The notes beneath the pieces were generated by a model that saw only the letters and a list, made by a program, of their open reading frames with translations, was not told where the DNA came from and did no database searches. From positions 21,304 through 85,303 of the forward strand of contig JBEVVS010000145.1 in NCBI GenBank assembly GCA_040507005.1: a DNA stretch of 64,000 bases. The letters are read 5' to 3'. Below are positions 1 to 7,838 of this stretch, piece after piece. Source of the stretch: Thiodiazotropha sp040507005. GTDB taxonomy: Bacteria; Pseudomonadota; Gammaproteobacteria; Chromatiales; Chromatiaceae. The translations under genes were made by a program, and so were the position numbers. Position 1 is the first letter of the stretch. The number at the start of each line of letters is the position of its first letter.

Positions 1-2
1 GT

Positions 3-515
3 GGTATTAATTATAGTATCTGGAACGATATCTTTACCGATTCCGTGGACAGACATAAACAGTCAAACAACATACACGACCATGGACCGGCGCTTCTAAA
101 AATCGATATAGAAATTATCAAGAACACCTACACGGGAAAGGTATGGGTGACTAAAAGCAATCCCGTCAATTGGGATGCAAACACACACCACGAAAGAAAA
201 TGGTTTGTCTCAGCCAATGACCTGGAAGATAACTTTTCTTACGGAAGCTTCGACCACATGATTGTATTTCGCCACTGCGCCGGAAAGTTGCCTATACAGG
301 GTTATTTGAATAAGGTGGTTCTCGACGATCCGAAACTGAAGACTGACAAGTATCAGATAGACTATTTCAGCATGGCGTTCGGCGCCCTGAAACTCGCCAT
401 GAAAGAGGGTGGTCTTGAGGTTCCAATCGAAAAGAGAGCATGCAATCAAGGCTGTGGTTGCTTGGATATCTACAAAAACGGAAAAACAGAACCTGACAAG
501 ATGTTTACCCTATAG
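3..515 (+). CDS. Hypothetical protein, 5' end outside window
   Basis: The frame is open from the first bases of the window to the TAG at 513-515, so the gene probably begins upstream. A GTG at 45 is the first possible internal start but has no clear ribosome binding site. The visible part is about 170 residues, soluble and rich in charged residues. Near the C-terminus is a cysteine group, CNQGCGC, which could bind a metal or form disulfides; that is inference. I do not recognise a family. It converges with the chaperone gene at 676-1329, so it is not part of the molybdoenzyme operon. Confidence 0.55.
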   Translation, partial: GINYSIWNDIFTDSVDRHKQSNNIHDHGPALLKIDIEIIKNTYTGKVWVTKSNPVNWDANTHHERKWFVSANDLEDNFSYGSFDHMIVFRHCAGKLPIQGYLNKVVLDDPKLKTDKYQIDYFSMAFGALKLAMKEGGLEVPIEKRACNQGCGCLDIYKNGKTEPDKMFTL

Positions 516-572
516 ACTCGCAACGGCTATTTCATTTCTTCACCGGCAATCCAGCCAACATCCATTCTGGTA

Positions 573-594
573 GCGCACCCGCCAGACGGTGCGC
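573..594. other. Stem-loop between convergent genes
   Basis: GCGCACC at 573-579 pairs with GGTGCGC at 588-594 around an 8-nt loop. It lies between the convergent ends of the gene ending at 515 and the chaperone gene ending at 676. There is no good T-tract on either side, so it may be a 3' stabilising hairpin or a weak bidirectional terminator. Confidence 0.35.
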
Positions 595-675
595 CGGCAA
601 GATTTTGTGTCTCAACCTGGCGACCGCATCTTAAGCGAGTGCACAATGGGGCGTGCTGGCGAAAACCATTTCGTG

Positions 676-1329
676 CTAGGCAGCGGTATCGGTAACAATG
701 GCCTGCCGTTCATATTCCATAAATTGTTTGGTCAGCTCTGCCATCACTCCATAGAAGGGCGTTTCAGCCTGGTCAATAACTGCATCACAGAATTGATCCA
801 CCCAACTGAGTAGATGTTGCTGAAGAAATTTATGTTGTACCAGCAGACAATATTCCGCACTCTCTCGGTCTTTCTGCAGCCACTTATCGGCTTCCCAGCC
901 GGTCAGCTTCTGCATAAACTCAAGCTCAACACTGATATGATCGGGAAGACCGTTAAAGTCATTGCCATATTCGAGGCCCGTGGCTTGGATAAATTTCTTC
1001 ACTTCCACTGTCTTTGCGCCCCATAACCCCCCCATGCCGTCTTCCGCCTGGTCAAAGATAGACTCATGGGGGGAGACATGCGGTCCAGGGCCGATGAACA
1101 GCCGGGTGTACTCTATTGCCAGCTCTTCAACCACCTCGGAGACAAGGTCATTGTAGAATCGATCACCTAAATCGACGCCCAGACCGGTAAAAGTTCCTAA
1201 TACACTCACACTGCGCATTTTCCTGATCAGAATCTCACTGGGTTCATGTCGGAATACAGCGCTCAATAGCCCATAAACATCACTTCTTGATCTGGCATTT
1301 TCCGCCAGTTCTATCCAGTCATTACCCAT
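676..1329 (-). CDS. TorD/DmsD-family molybdoenzyme chaperone
   Basis: This is a predicted cytoplasmic chaperone of about 217 residues that would bind the Tat signal and apo-form of the molybdopterin subunit encoded just upstream. The family pattern is clear: an all-helical protein with an EYTRLFIGPG segment near residue 73 followed by PHESIF. The frame can be opened further upstream, but the ATG at 1329 is preceded by AGGAGG with a 6-nt gap, so I chose it. It is the last gene of the minus-strand operon (cytochrome, Fe-S subunit, molybdoenzyme, chaperone). A stem-loop separates it from the catalytic gene, which may lower its expression. TorD-like genes usually accompany reductases of the DMSO reductase family, which favours respiration of an acceptor here. 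Confidence 0.88.
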   Translation of the reverse strand: MGNDWIELAENARSRSDVYGLLSAVFRHEPSEILIRKMRSVSVLGTFTGLGVDLGDRFYNDLVSEVVEELAIEYTRLFIGPGPHVSPHESIFDQAEDGMGGLWGAKTVEVKKFIQATGLEYGNDFNGLPDHISVELEFMQKLTGWEADKWLQKDRESAEYCLLVQHKFLQQHLLSWVDQFCDAVIDQAETPFYGVMAELTKQFMEYERQAIVTDTAA

Positions 1330-1368
1330 CTCCACCCTCCTGCAACAATCAATCATTCGGCGCGATTA

Positions 1369-1400
1369 AGCAGCCCCTCTTTCGGGGGCTGCTCTTTTTT
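1369..1400. terminator. Hairpin between catalytic gene and chaperone
   Basis: AGCAGCCCC at 1369-1377 pairs with GGGGCTGCT at 1385-1393 (9 bp, 7-nt loop). On the plus strand it is followed by C and a run of T, the layout of an intrinsic terminator. The flanking genes are on the minus strand, where no T-run follows. It could stop antisense transcription entering the operon, or protect the 3' end of the catalytic-subunit message and set a lower chaperone level. Confidence 0.5.
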
Positions 1401-1409
1401 ACTATCAAT

Positions 1410-3932
1410 CTATACCTTGGCGACTTTCACCACTGTATCCATCCACCGCTGCCCACCACTGATCGGATCGGAACTGTTGGGAATGATTGTGTTGGGATGG
1501 ATACCATGCTTGTCCCACCACATGTTCTTGGCATCGGGATCTGCGGCCGCTCCTCCCGGTGTTGGGGAACTCTTACCCGACCCATAAATACCCGAATGTT
1601 GACGCCCCAAGTGGTGTGAAATGGCGATGATACCGGGGATGATTCCCTCGGTGACATGAGCCGTTGTGGTTATCTCTCCAAGCTCGTTGGCCACTTTGAT
1701 ACGATCACCGTCCTTAATGCCACGCGCGGCTGCGGTCTTGCTGTTGATCCAAGCTGGATTGTCGTGCTTGATCTCGGAAAGCCACTTGCAATGGGATGTG
1801 CGAGAGTGGGTGTGGACGGCGACCTTGTAGGTCGTCAAATGCAGATCATCCTTGGCCATCTTCTGATGCTCAGGGATCGGTGTATAGGTTGGAAACGGCG
1901 GGAAGCCTTTAGCCGCGAAGTTATCCGAGTAGAAGTCGAGCAAGCCCGATTTCACGAATGACGTATTGGGTGGATAGGCCTTGCGTGGCGTACCCGCAAT
2001 ATCCTGAGCTACATAGGCATCCTTGGCCCCATCGACTCCCAGGTATCCTTTGCTCCTGGCCTCAGATTCACTGACCCCGGCCTGCTTGTAGTTCCAATAG
2101 ACACCAGTCTTCTCATCGAGAATCACACCATCCCCTGAGACGTCGACCTTGGCTTCATAGAATCCGAAATTTGGCTTGGCATTCTTATCGTGCCAGACAC
2201 CGTGTTTCTTCATGTATTCAAAGCCACCGGCCTCCTTGACGCCCGGTGTCATTTCACAGGATTGGCGGACATAATCCTCCTTACTCGAATAGGCCAGCTC
2301 GATACCCAAGCGTTTTGCCAAACCGGCAAAAACCTCACCCTGATCCCGAGCTTCTCCCAGGGGTTTGATAAGAGGCTGGCGAATGTAGTACTCGGCAACG
2401 CCGGTCGGAGAGACCATATCTTCAGTATCCCATCGCTCCAGATAGGTAACATCGGGCAGGATCAGGTCAGCATATTGGGATGTCTCGTCATAAACGATAT
2501 TTGTATTCACATAGAATGGAATCAAACCCTCATCCTTCAAGATTGCTTCAGCCTCATTGTTGTTTCCGTTGATAAAGGCCTGATTGTTACAGCTCGACCA
2601 ATAGACCTTGGGTCGGCCATTTTGCCCATCCTTTATCATGGGAAGATTTTGCTGACTGCATTGGTGGGTTGGGAATGCCGCTTCGCCAGGAAATCCATTC
2701 ACGATATCCAGGCTTTTTTGTAGCTTGGCCTTGGGTGAATGGGGTGCCTTCCAACCTGCGCCTACACCCATCACCCGGCCGCCTTTTCTATCCAGATTAT
2801 TGGTGATCGCTGACAGCAACATCGCTGCACGTTCCTGATCCGCACCGTGATAATGCATGACAGTACCGCGATAGCCGATCAAACATGCCGACTTGGCCTT
2901 GGCATAGCCGCGTGCGATCTGCCTGATCTTATCAGCCGGCACACCGCTTTCCTTTTCCGCAAACTCTGGGGTGAACTTTTCGACATGTTTTTTTATTGCC
3001 GCGATCTTCTCATCGTCAGAGGCGTGATAATCCGGTGAAACACGCATATATTTAAGATGATCCCTACGGAACAATTTTTCATTCATTATGACGTTGACCA
3101 TGGCAAGCATCACAAGACCGTCCTTACCAACATTGATGGGAATCCATTCGGTTGATTTCGCTGCCGTGTTGGAAAGACGCACATCAAAGGTGTAGAGAGG
3201 CACATTACGATCCACCATGGCCCGAATCAGACGTTGCGATGTTGGAATATGGTTGGTGTGGGTCTCAAATTGGTTGGAACCAAAATTGACCACGAAATCC
3301 GTGTGATCGTAGTCCCAGTTGTCATACATCCCTCCCCACAAACTCTCCTGGCCAACCCATTTCGGCCCCTCACAGACCGATGTGTGGGTGCCGATGGTTT
3401 GCGAGCCGAAGGCATTCATGAAGTCGTGCATGATCGATGACTGGCTACCCTTGTGACGCCCGTACTGGTACATGAATAGTTCCGGCGTGCCCGCGTCAAG
3501 CAGGGGTTTGAGCTTGGATGCCATGAGATCCAACGCCTCATCCCAGGAGATCCTCTTCCATTTATGTTCACCACGTTTGCCCACTCGCAGCATTGGATAG
3601 AGAATCCGATCCGGAAAGTAGACATGATTGACACCGGCCTGGCCCTTGGCGCAGAGCTTGCCGAGGGTGCGAATGGAGTCCGGGTGACCTTCCAGTTTCA
3701 CCACCCGGCCATCTTCCACATAACCGATCATGGCATCACGGGTCACGCACTGCCAACATGCGGTGGGAATTGCCTGTAACTCCTTGTTGGTGGTTGGTGA
3801 AAAATCGCGACCGCCCGCCTGTAGCTTGATCGATCCGGCCAACGCACCCTGACTAAAGCCCAATCCTGCAGCCAATGCACCGCCACCACCTGCCGCCAAC
3901 TTCATAAAATTACGACGATTTAACTTTTTCAT
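1410..3932 (-). CDS. Molybdopterin oxidoreductase catalytic subunit (DMSO reductase family)
   Basis: This is a Tat-exported catalytic subunit of about 840 residues, carrying bis-MGD molybdenum and one N-terminal Fe-S cluster. The start at 3932 (a few codons inside the longest frame) has GAGG 7 nt upstream and puts the twin-arginine motif RRNFMK at residues 6-11. The cluster motif is C59-x2-C62-x3-D66-x27-C94: spacing is canonical but Asp replaces the third Cys. Cys187 in GTHTSVCEG is the likely Mo ligand, as in PsrA/PhsA, NapA and ArrA-like enzymes. Partners are the Fe-S subunit (3965-4816), multihaem cytochrome (4870-6396) and TorD-like chaperone. The substrate cannot be read from the sequence; an S, Se, As or Sb oxyanion would fit the sensor genes nearby. 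It does not look like NapA, FdhG or a typical ArrA/ArxA. Confidence 0.9.
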   Translation of the reverse strand: MKKLNRRNFMKLAAGGGGALAAGLGFSQGALAGSIKLQAGGRDFSPTTNKELQAIPTACWQCVTRDAMIGYVEDGRVVKLEGHPDSIRTLGKLCAKGQAGVNHVYFPDRILYPMLRVGKRGEHKWKRISWDEALDLMASKLKPLLDAGTPELFMYQYGRHKGSQSSIMHDFMNAFGSQTIGTHTSVCEGPKWVGQESLWGGMYDNWDYDHTDFVVNFGSNQFETHTNHIPTSQRLIRAMVDRNVPLYTFDVRLSNTAAKSTEWIPINVGKDGLVMLAMVNVIMNEKLFRRDHLKYMRVSPDYHASDDEKIAAIKKHVEKFTPEFAEKESGVPADKIRQIARGYAKAKSACLIGYRGTVMHYHGADQERAAMLLSAITNNLDRKGGRVMGVGAGWKAPHSPKAKLQKSLDIVNGFPGEAAFPTHQCSQQNLPMIKDGQNGRPKVYWSSCNNQAFINGNNNEAEAILKDEGLIPFYVNTNIVYDETSQYADLILPDVTYLERWDTEDMVSPTGVAEYYIRQPLIKPLGEARDQGEVFAGLAKRLGIELAYSSKEDYVRQSCEMTPGVKEAGGFEYMKKHGVWHDKNAKPNFGFYEAKVDVSGDGVILDEKTGVYWNYKQAGVSESEARSKGYLGVDGAKDAYVAQDIAGTPRKAYPPNTSFVKSGLLDFYSDNFAAKGFPPFPTYTPIPEHQKMAKDDLHLTTYKVAVHTHSRTSHCKWLSEIKHDNPAWINSKTAAARGIKDGDRIKVANELGEITTTAHVTEGIIPGIIAISHHLGRQHSGIYGSGKSSPTPGGAAADPDAKNMWWDKHGIHPNTIIPNSSDPISGGQRWMDTVVKVAKV

Positions 3933-3964
3933 ATCGATTCCTCGTTTCATCATGCCGCAAGGGT

Positions 3965-4816
3965 CTAAACAATCTGATCCACAAAGTGGTCCAGTTTTCC
4001 CTTCTTCCGCTGTGTATAGAGGCTCTTCAGGAGGTTATCTGGATCGATGTAGAACACATGCGGTTTGGTTCCCTTATCGGCAAGCAGCACATTATCGGGC
4101 GTCGCAAGATTGTGCTCTTTCACGAGCTGTGAAACCCGGCTGTTTGGATCGTTGAGGTCACCAAAGATACGGGCACGTCCCTGACAGGTATTGACACAGG
4201 AGGGCTCAACACCGTTATCGACTCGATGGGCGCACATATCGCACTTGTCCGCAGCCTGCTTGGTGGGATCTCCGCCAGCCTTGACAAAGGGGTCAAACGA
4301 GCGGACACCATAAGGACAGGCATCAATACATTTACCGCAGCCGATGCACTTCTCTTTATCCACCAGGATCAAACCGTCAGGTCGTTTATAGGTGGCGCCG
4401 GTACGATAACGTATCGTTTTCCCATCAGCAGTCTTGAACTTGGCGCGTTTTCCAGGGTATTCCGGACAGGCCTTCACGCAGGGTGGAACACCATCCTTTT
4501 CATTCCCTTCACAGTGATTGCACATCAACGGCAGGAAGGCCTTCTTGGTATTCGGAAAGCTACCCATGGTCTTCTCTTGGATGACAGCCCTGAAACGCCC
4601 AAGTGACACCCTGTTCTCGGATTTGCATGCCACTGTGCAGGCTCTGCAGCCTATGCAACGTCTGAGATCCATCACCATAGCCCAGCGAGGAGCTTTCGAT
4701 TGCGCTGCTTCTAGCGTAACAGTGGGTGTTGCCAGTGCAGCGGCACCAGCGGCTGCGGAACCGACGCCACCGAGAAATTTGCGGCGACTGATTTCCGGTT
4801 GTTTCTGATCTTTCAT
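3965..4816 (-). CDS. 4Fe-4S ferredoxin-type electron transfer subunit (TtrB/PsrB-like), Tat-exported
   Basis: This electron-transfer subunit of 283 residues has four four-cysteine groups: CIGCRACTVAC, CNHC...CVKAC, CIGCGKCIDAC and CDMC...CVNTC. These bind four [4Fe-4S] clusters in the PsrB/TtrB/DmsB family. An SRRKFLGG twin-arginine motif at residues 10-17 followed by an Ala-rich segment gives it its own Tat signal, as in TtrB. The start at 4816 has GAGGAG 8 nt upstream. It lies between the cytochrome and catalytic genes and would pass electrons between haem and molybdenum on the periplasmic side. No NrfD-type membrane anchor is encoded nearby, so quinol contact must come from the NapC-like cytochrome. 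Confidence 0.92.
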   Translation of the reverse strand: MKDQKQPEISRRKFLGGVGSAAAGAAALATPTVTLEAAQSKAPRWAMVMDLRRCIGCRACTVACKSENRVSLGRFRAVIQEKTMGSFPNTKKAFLPLMCNHCEGNEKDGVPPCVKACPEYPGKRAKFKTADGKTIRYRTGATYKRPDGLILVDKEKCIGCGKCIDACPYGVRSFDPFVKAGGDPTKQAADKCDMCAHRVDNGVEPSCVNTCQGRARIFGDLNDPNSRVSQLVKEHNLATPDNVLLADKGTKPHVFYIDPDNLLKSLYTQRKKGKLDHFVDQIV

Positions 4817-4869
4817 ATTAGTCTCTCCTCATCCTCCGCGTTTGTTGGCAGCGCGATAAATCTAACGCC

Positions 4870-6396
4870 TCATTCAGTTTTGCCTGCCGTTTCTAGCAGT
4901 TCTATCGTGTCTTCAAAATTGCCGAAGGCGCCATCCAGAATAGTGATTGCATATTTCTTGTTGTGAACGCCGTTCCCGACACGTACGATATTCAACAGCT
5001 CGTTACCTCTATCCATCAATGTCTCTACCTGGGTTAACTGATCCTCAGTCATGTTCGTTCTCACTTGTGCAAGCAGATCAAGTGCTTCTTTTTCAATCTC
5101 TTCCACATCAGCAACCTCATTGCCGAGCAATTCCTTCCAGTCGCTGAGCATTTGAAAATGTTGTTCGGTGTGACAGGCAGCGCAGGTATCACCTGATGCA
5201 GTTCTTACATCATGCCCCCTACTCAATGTCTTCTTCAGATGACAAGCCATGCAGTTGGTATTGACCTCGTACATCAGATGCGGAGTACCTGAAATCTCCT
5301 CATCGACAGGCATGCCTGAGAGCAGCAGCTTCTGATACTTATGTTGATCCACATGGCAGAGTTGGCAATCGTTTCGTACAAAATCGAGATGATCGGTCCT
5401 GTTCTTATGCTCTATCACACTGTGGCAATCAAAGCAGTCCGCCTTGTCAGGCACATGCTTGTCATGCATCAGTGTCTTGTCACCTGCTGTGGCAAGCAGG
5501 GTCTGGCTTCTGTTATGGCAGGTGAGGCATCCATTCGACACCACGTTACCGGTAACCACCTCTCCCCCACCCTTCACCACCTCGAAATGACAACTCTCGC
5601 AGGCCACATTCGCTTCCTGTATTGTCTGGTGAGTAATGGGTTTTTTGGTCGCGGCCTCATCACCGGCCTGTAACTGGCTTTGCAATGATGTCTCGGGAAT
5701 CGTGTGGCAGATATCACAGCGGGAAGCGCCTTGATTGAAATCTATGGTCGGTCTGTTTACGAAGCTGATCTTCTGAATAGCGTCACTTGCGCAACACTCA
5801 CTCATCTCAGCCTTATCAAGAGTGGGTTTCTCAAGTTTCAAATGACACAGATAGCAGATTTCAGTGGGCACCTCGAAATGTTTGGCCTCTGTTGTTTTGA
5901 AGTGACAGGTATCACAAGTGATCGGGTAACCGTCAAGGGCTTGGTCGCTGAAATGAACCTGGTGTTTGAAGCGAACCTTTTTTGTGTACTGTATTTCAAT
6001 TTGTCCAAGCTTTTCCCGATCGTGGCAACCTGCTTGCAGACAGGCGCCATCCGGGATCACCGGGCGTATGGGCAGTGGGGCATTCGGGTCATAGAGATAG
6101 GCGGCAAGGTGTCGCAAGCCTTCATACTTCGCCTTCAATGAGTGCTTGTCACCTGGCAGGAAGTGACAATCCACACAATCCGCTTGCATCCCCTCAGGGT
6201 TGTTGCTCTTGTGGTGGTAGTTCGATTTCCAGGCCTCATACTGCTCTGTCATGGTATGACAGCTGCCACCGCAAAAAGAGGATTGCGCGGTATAGTACTC
6301 AACTCCACCCCAGGCAGTTAGAAAAAAAAGAATCGCTGCAACGAATAGTATTGCTGCCAATCGCCAGGTGATGTTTATCCCGCTGCCACTGTTCAT
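4870..6396 (-). CDS. Membrane-anchored multihaem cytochrome c with NapC/NirT-like N-terminus
   Basis: This protein of about 508 residues has one N-terminal membrane helix (near residues 8-28) followed by a periplasmic haem domain. I count ten CXXCH motifs plus one CX3CH (CGGSCH, first after the helix) and one CX4CH (CLQAGCH), so up to twelve c-type haems. The N-terminal part up to CVDCHF resembles the NapC/NirT quinol dehydrogenase module. The last 110 residues or so have no haem motif and look helical. It probably takes electrons from quinol and hands them to the Fe-S/Mo subunits, as CymA does for ArrAB. The longest frame opens at a TTG (6420); I prefer the ATG at 6396. It is first in the operon, below the sigma-54 promoter at 6469-6483. 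Confidence 0.88.
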   Translation of the reverse strand: MNSGSGINITWRLAAILFVAAILFFLTAWGGVEYYTAQSSFCGGSCHTMTEQYEAWKSNYHHKSNNPEGMQADCVDCHFLPGDKHSLKAKYEGLRHLAAYLYDPNAPLPIRPVIPDGACLQAGCHDREKLGQIEIQYTKKVRFKHQVHFSDQALDGYPITCDTCHFKTTEAKHFEVPTEICYLCHLKLEKPTLDKAEMSECCASDAIQKISFVNRPTIDFNQGASRCDICHTIPETSLQSQLQAGDEAATKKPITHQTIQEANVACESCHFEVVKGGGEVVTGNVVSNGCLTCHNRSQTLLATAGDKTLMHDKHVPDKADCFDCHSVIEHKNRTDHLDFVRNDCQLCHVDQHKYQKLLLSGMPVDEEISGTPHLMYEVNTNCMACHLKKTLSRGHDVRTASGDTCAACHTEQHFQMLSDWKELLGNEVADVEEIEKEALDLLAQVRTNMTEDQLTQVETLMDRGNELLNIVRVGNGVHNKKYAITILDGAFGNFEDTIELLETAGKTE

Positions 6397-6468
6397 TGCA
6401 ACTGTTTTCCCCAACTCCAAGTCTGTGCCTGATTATCTGTTTTGAGAAAATCCTTGCCGTAGATAAAG

Positions 6469-6483
6469 GCAAGAGTCGCGCCA
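6469..6483 (-). promoter_or_regulatory. Sigma-54 promoter for the cytochrome/molybdoenzyme operon
   Basis: Read on the minus strand the site is TGGCGCGACTCTTGC. It matches TGGCACG-N4-TTGC except for one A to G change, with correct spacing of the GG and GC elements. Transcription would start near 6457, about 60 nt before the ATG at 6396. The divergent operon encodes a sigma-54 activator, which supports this call. Confidence 0.78.
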
Positions 6484-6543
6484 TATTTCTATCTGCTTGA
6501 ATTGAAGGGAGAAATACAATCATGACGAGAAATAATCCAAGGC

Positions 6544-6563
6544 TTGTTACCGCACGGTAACAA
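6544..6563. promoter_or_regulatory. Upstream activator dyad 1 for the NtrC-type regulator
   Basis: TTGTTACCGCACGGTAACAA is an inverted repeat with two 9-nt arms that match perfectly around a CA centre. It lies about 70 bp upstream of the sigma-54 -24 element, a normal place for an enhancer bound by an NtrC-type protein. An extra half site GGTAAC is at 6576-6581. The binding protein is inferred, not shown. Confidence 0.7.
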
Positions 6564-6638
6564 ATCCAAACAAAAGGTAACCGGGGAAGACTAAGCTATA
6601 TATTTCATGTTGTTAGAGCAGGCACAACCTTTTGATCC

Positions 6639-6654
6639 GTTACCAGTGGGTAAC
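6639..6654. promoter_or_regulatory. Upstream activator dyad 2
   Basis: GTTACCAGTGGGTAAC has the same GTTACC-N4-GGTAAC pattern as dyad 1. The centres are 93 bp apart, close to nine helical turns, so both could sit on the same DNA face. The 6421-6955 spacer otherwise shows no gene. Confidence 0.68.
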
Positions 6655-6955
6655 AGTTTATAGATGCATGAAAAGCGCTTTGATTACTCTGTTGCACCCT
6701 GTCCGTAGAGTCGCTACTAGCTTTCATTGCGTGACGACAACACAACTACGCTTATAACAAGGTAGCGATATCCTGATATATATAGTGGTTTTTTTTGCTA
6801 TCCTTGCATGGATAGGGCTTTACAAATAGTGACAGTTATAGTCATGGAATGCCCAAGTCACCTACACAGAGTACAGGTTTAATATTGACTGCCGGGTGAC
6901 ATGACAATCAAACAAACCCTGAGTACTGAGTCGCTATCTTTGTTGAGGAACACCA

Positions 6956-7825
6956 GTGCGTCTGATCTGTTTACTACTACTTTGTTGGACCTATCCGGCT
7001 TTTGCCGACAAGACGGAACCACCCATCCGCTTTGGTTTAACCGCTGTGGTAGTCACTGAAAATCTCAGATTTCTAGACCAGTGGAGCCAATACCTGGGCC
7101 AAAAGTTGAATCGCAAGGTTGAATTTGTCCTGCGTAAATCTTATCAGGATGTGATGGATCTGATAGATTCCGGTGGTATCGATTTCGCCTGGATATGCGG
7201 TTATCCATATGTTCAGGCCAGAAAACCTGCATCCCTTCAACTGCTGACTGTACCGATCTACAGGGGCGCACCCCGTTATCATTCATATATCATCGTTCAC
7301 CATGATAGCCCGGACCAGTACTTTAGCGATCTGAAAGGAAAGATTTTTGCCTTCTCTGATCCTGATTCCAATTCAGGATTCCTCTATCCTCTCTCCTTAA
7401 TGACGGAGAAAGGTGAGAAACCGGAATCATTTTTTCGCCAGACATTTTTCACCTATAACCACGCCGAGACGGTTCAGGCCGTTTCCGAGCAAGTTGCAGA
7501 CGGTGGGGCTGTCGATTCCTATATTTGGGAATACCTCGCCATCTTCAGACCAGACATCACTGAGAAAACCCGAATCATCAAGACTTCTCCAAGCTTTGGC
7601 TTCCCTCCTATCGTTTCACGGGCAGGTGTAGACGATGCCACTGTTAGTTTGATGAAGACGATCTTAGAGAAAATGGATGATGATCCAGCCGGCAAGGCGC
7701 TCCTCGACAACCTGAAACTGGATGGCTTTGGTCATTTCTCAGACTCATTGTTCAACGAAATCCGCGCCATGGCACATAGGATAAAAAGTGCCGATCCAAT
7801 TTTTTCGATGTTACCAACTGATTGA
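6956..7825 (+). CDS. PhnD-like periplasmic oxyanion-binding protein (AioX/ArxX-like)
   Basis: This secreted binding protein of 289 residues belongs to the phosphate/phosphite/phosphonate (PhnD) group. It starts at a GTG with GAGGA 6-7 nt upstream, followed by a short signal peptide (cleavage near residues 17-18, after PAFA). Family features include IRFGLTAVVV near residue 24, DFAWICGYPYV near residue 76 and a DLKGKIFAFSDPDSNSGFLYP segment. It is followed by a kinase and a sigma-54 activator gene, the AioX-AioS-AioR or ArxXSR order. It probably binds the signal molecule of the neighbouring molybdoenzyme pathway in the periplasm and presents it to the kinase. The ligand is unknown. Confidence 0.85.
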   Translation: MRLICLLLLCWTYPAFADKTEPPIRFGLTAVVVTENLRFLDQWSQYLGQKLNRKVEFVLRKSYQDVMDLIDSGGIDFAWICGYPYVQARKPASLQLLTVPIYRGAPRYHSYIIVHHDSPDQYFSDLKGKIFAFSDPDSNSGFLYPLSLMTEKGEKPESFFRQTFFTYNHAETVQAVSEQVADGGAVDSYIWEYLAIFRPDITEKTRIIKTSPSFGFPPIVSRAGVDDATVSLMKTILEKMDDDPAGKALLDNLKLDGFGHFSDSLFNEIRAMAHRIKSADPIFSMLPTD

Positions 7826-7838
7826 ACATAGAGAATAG

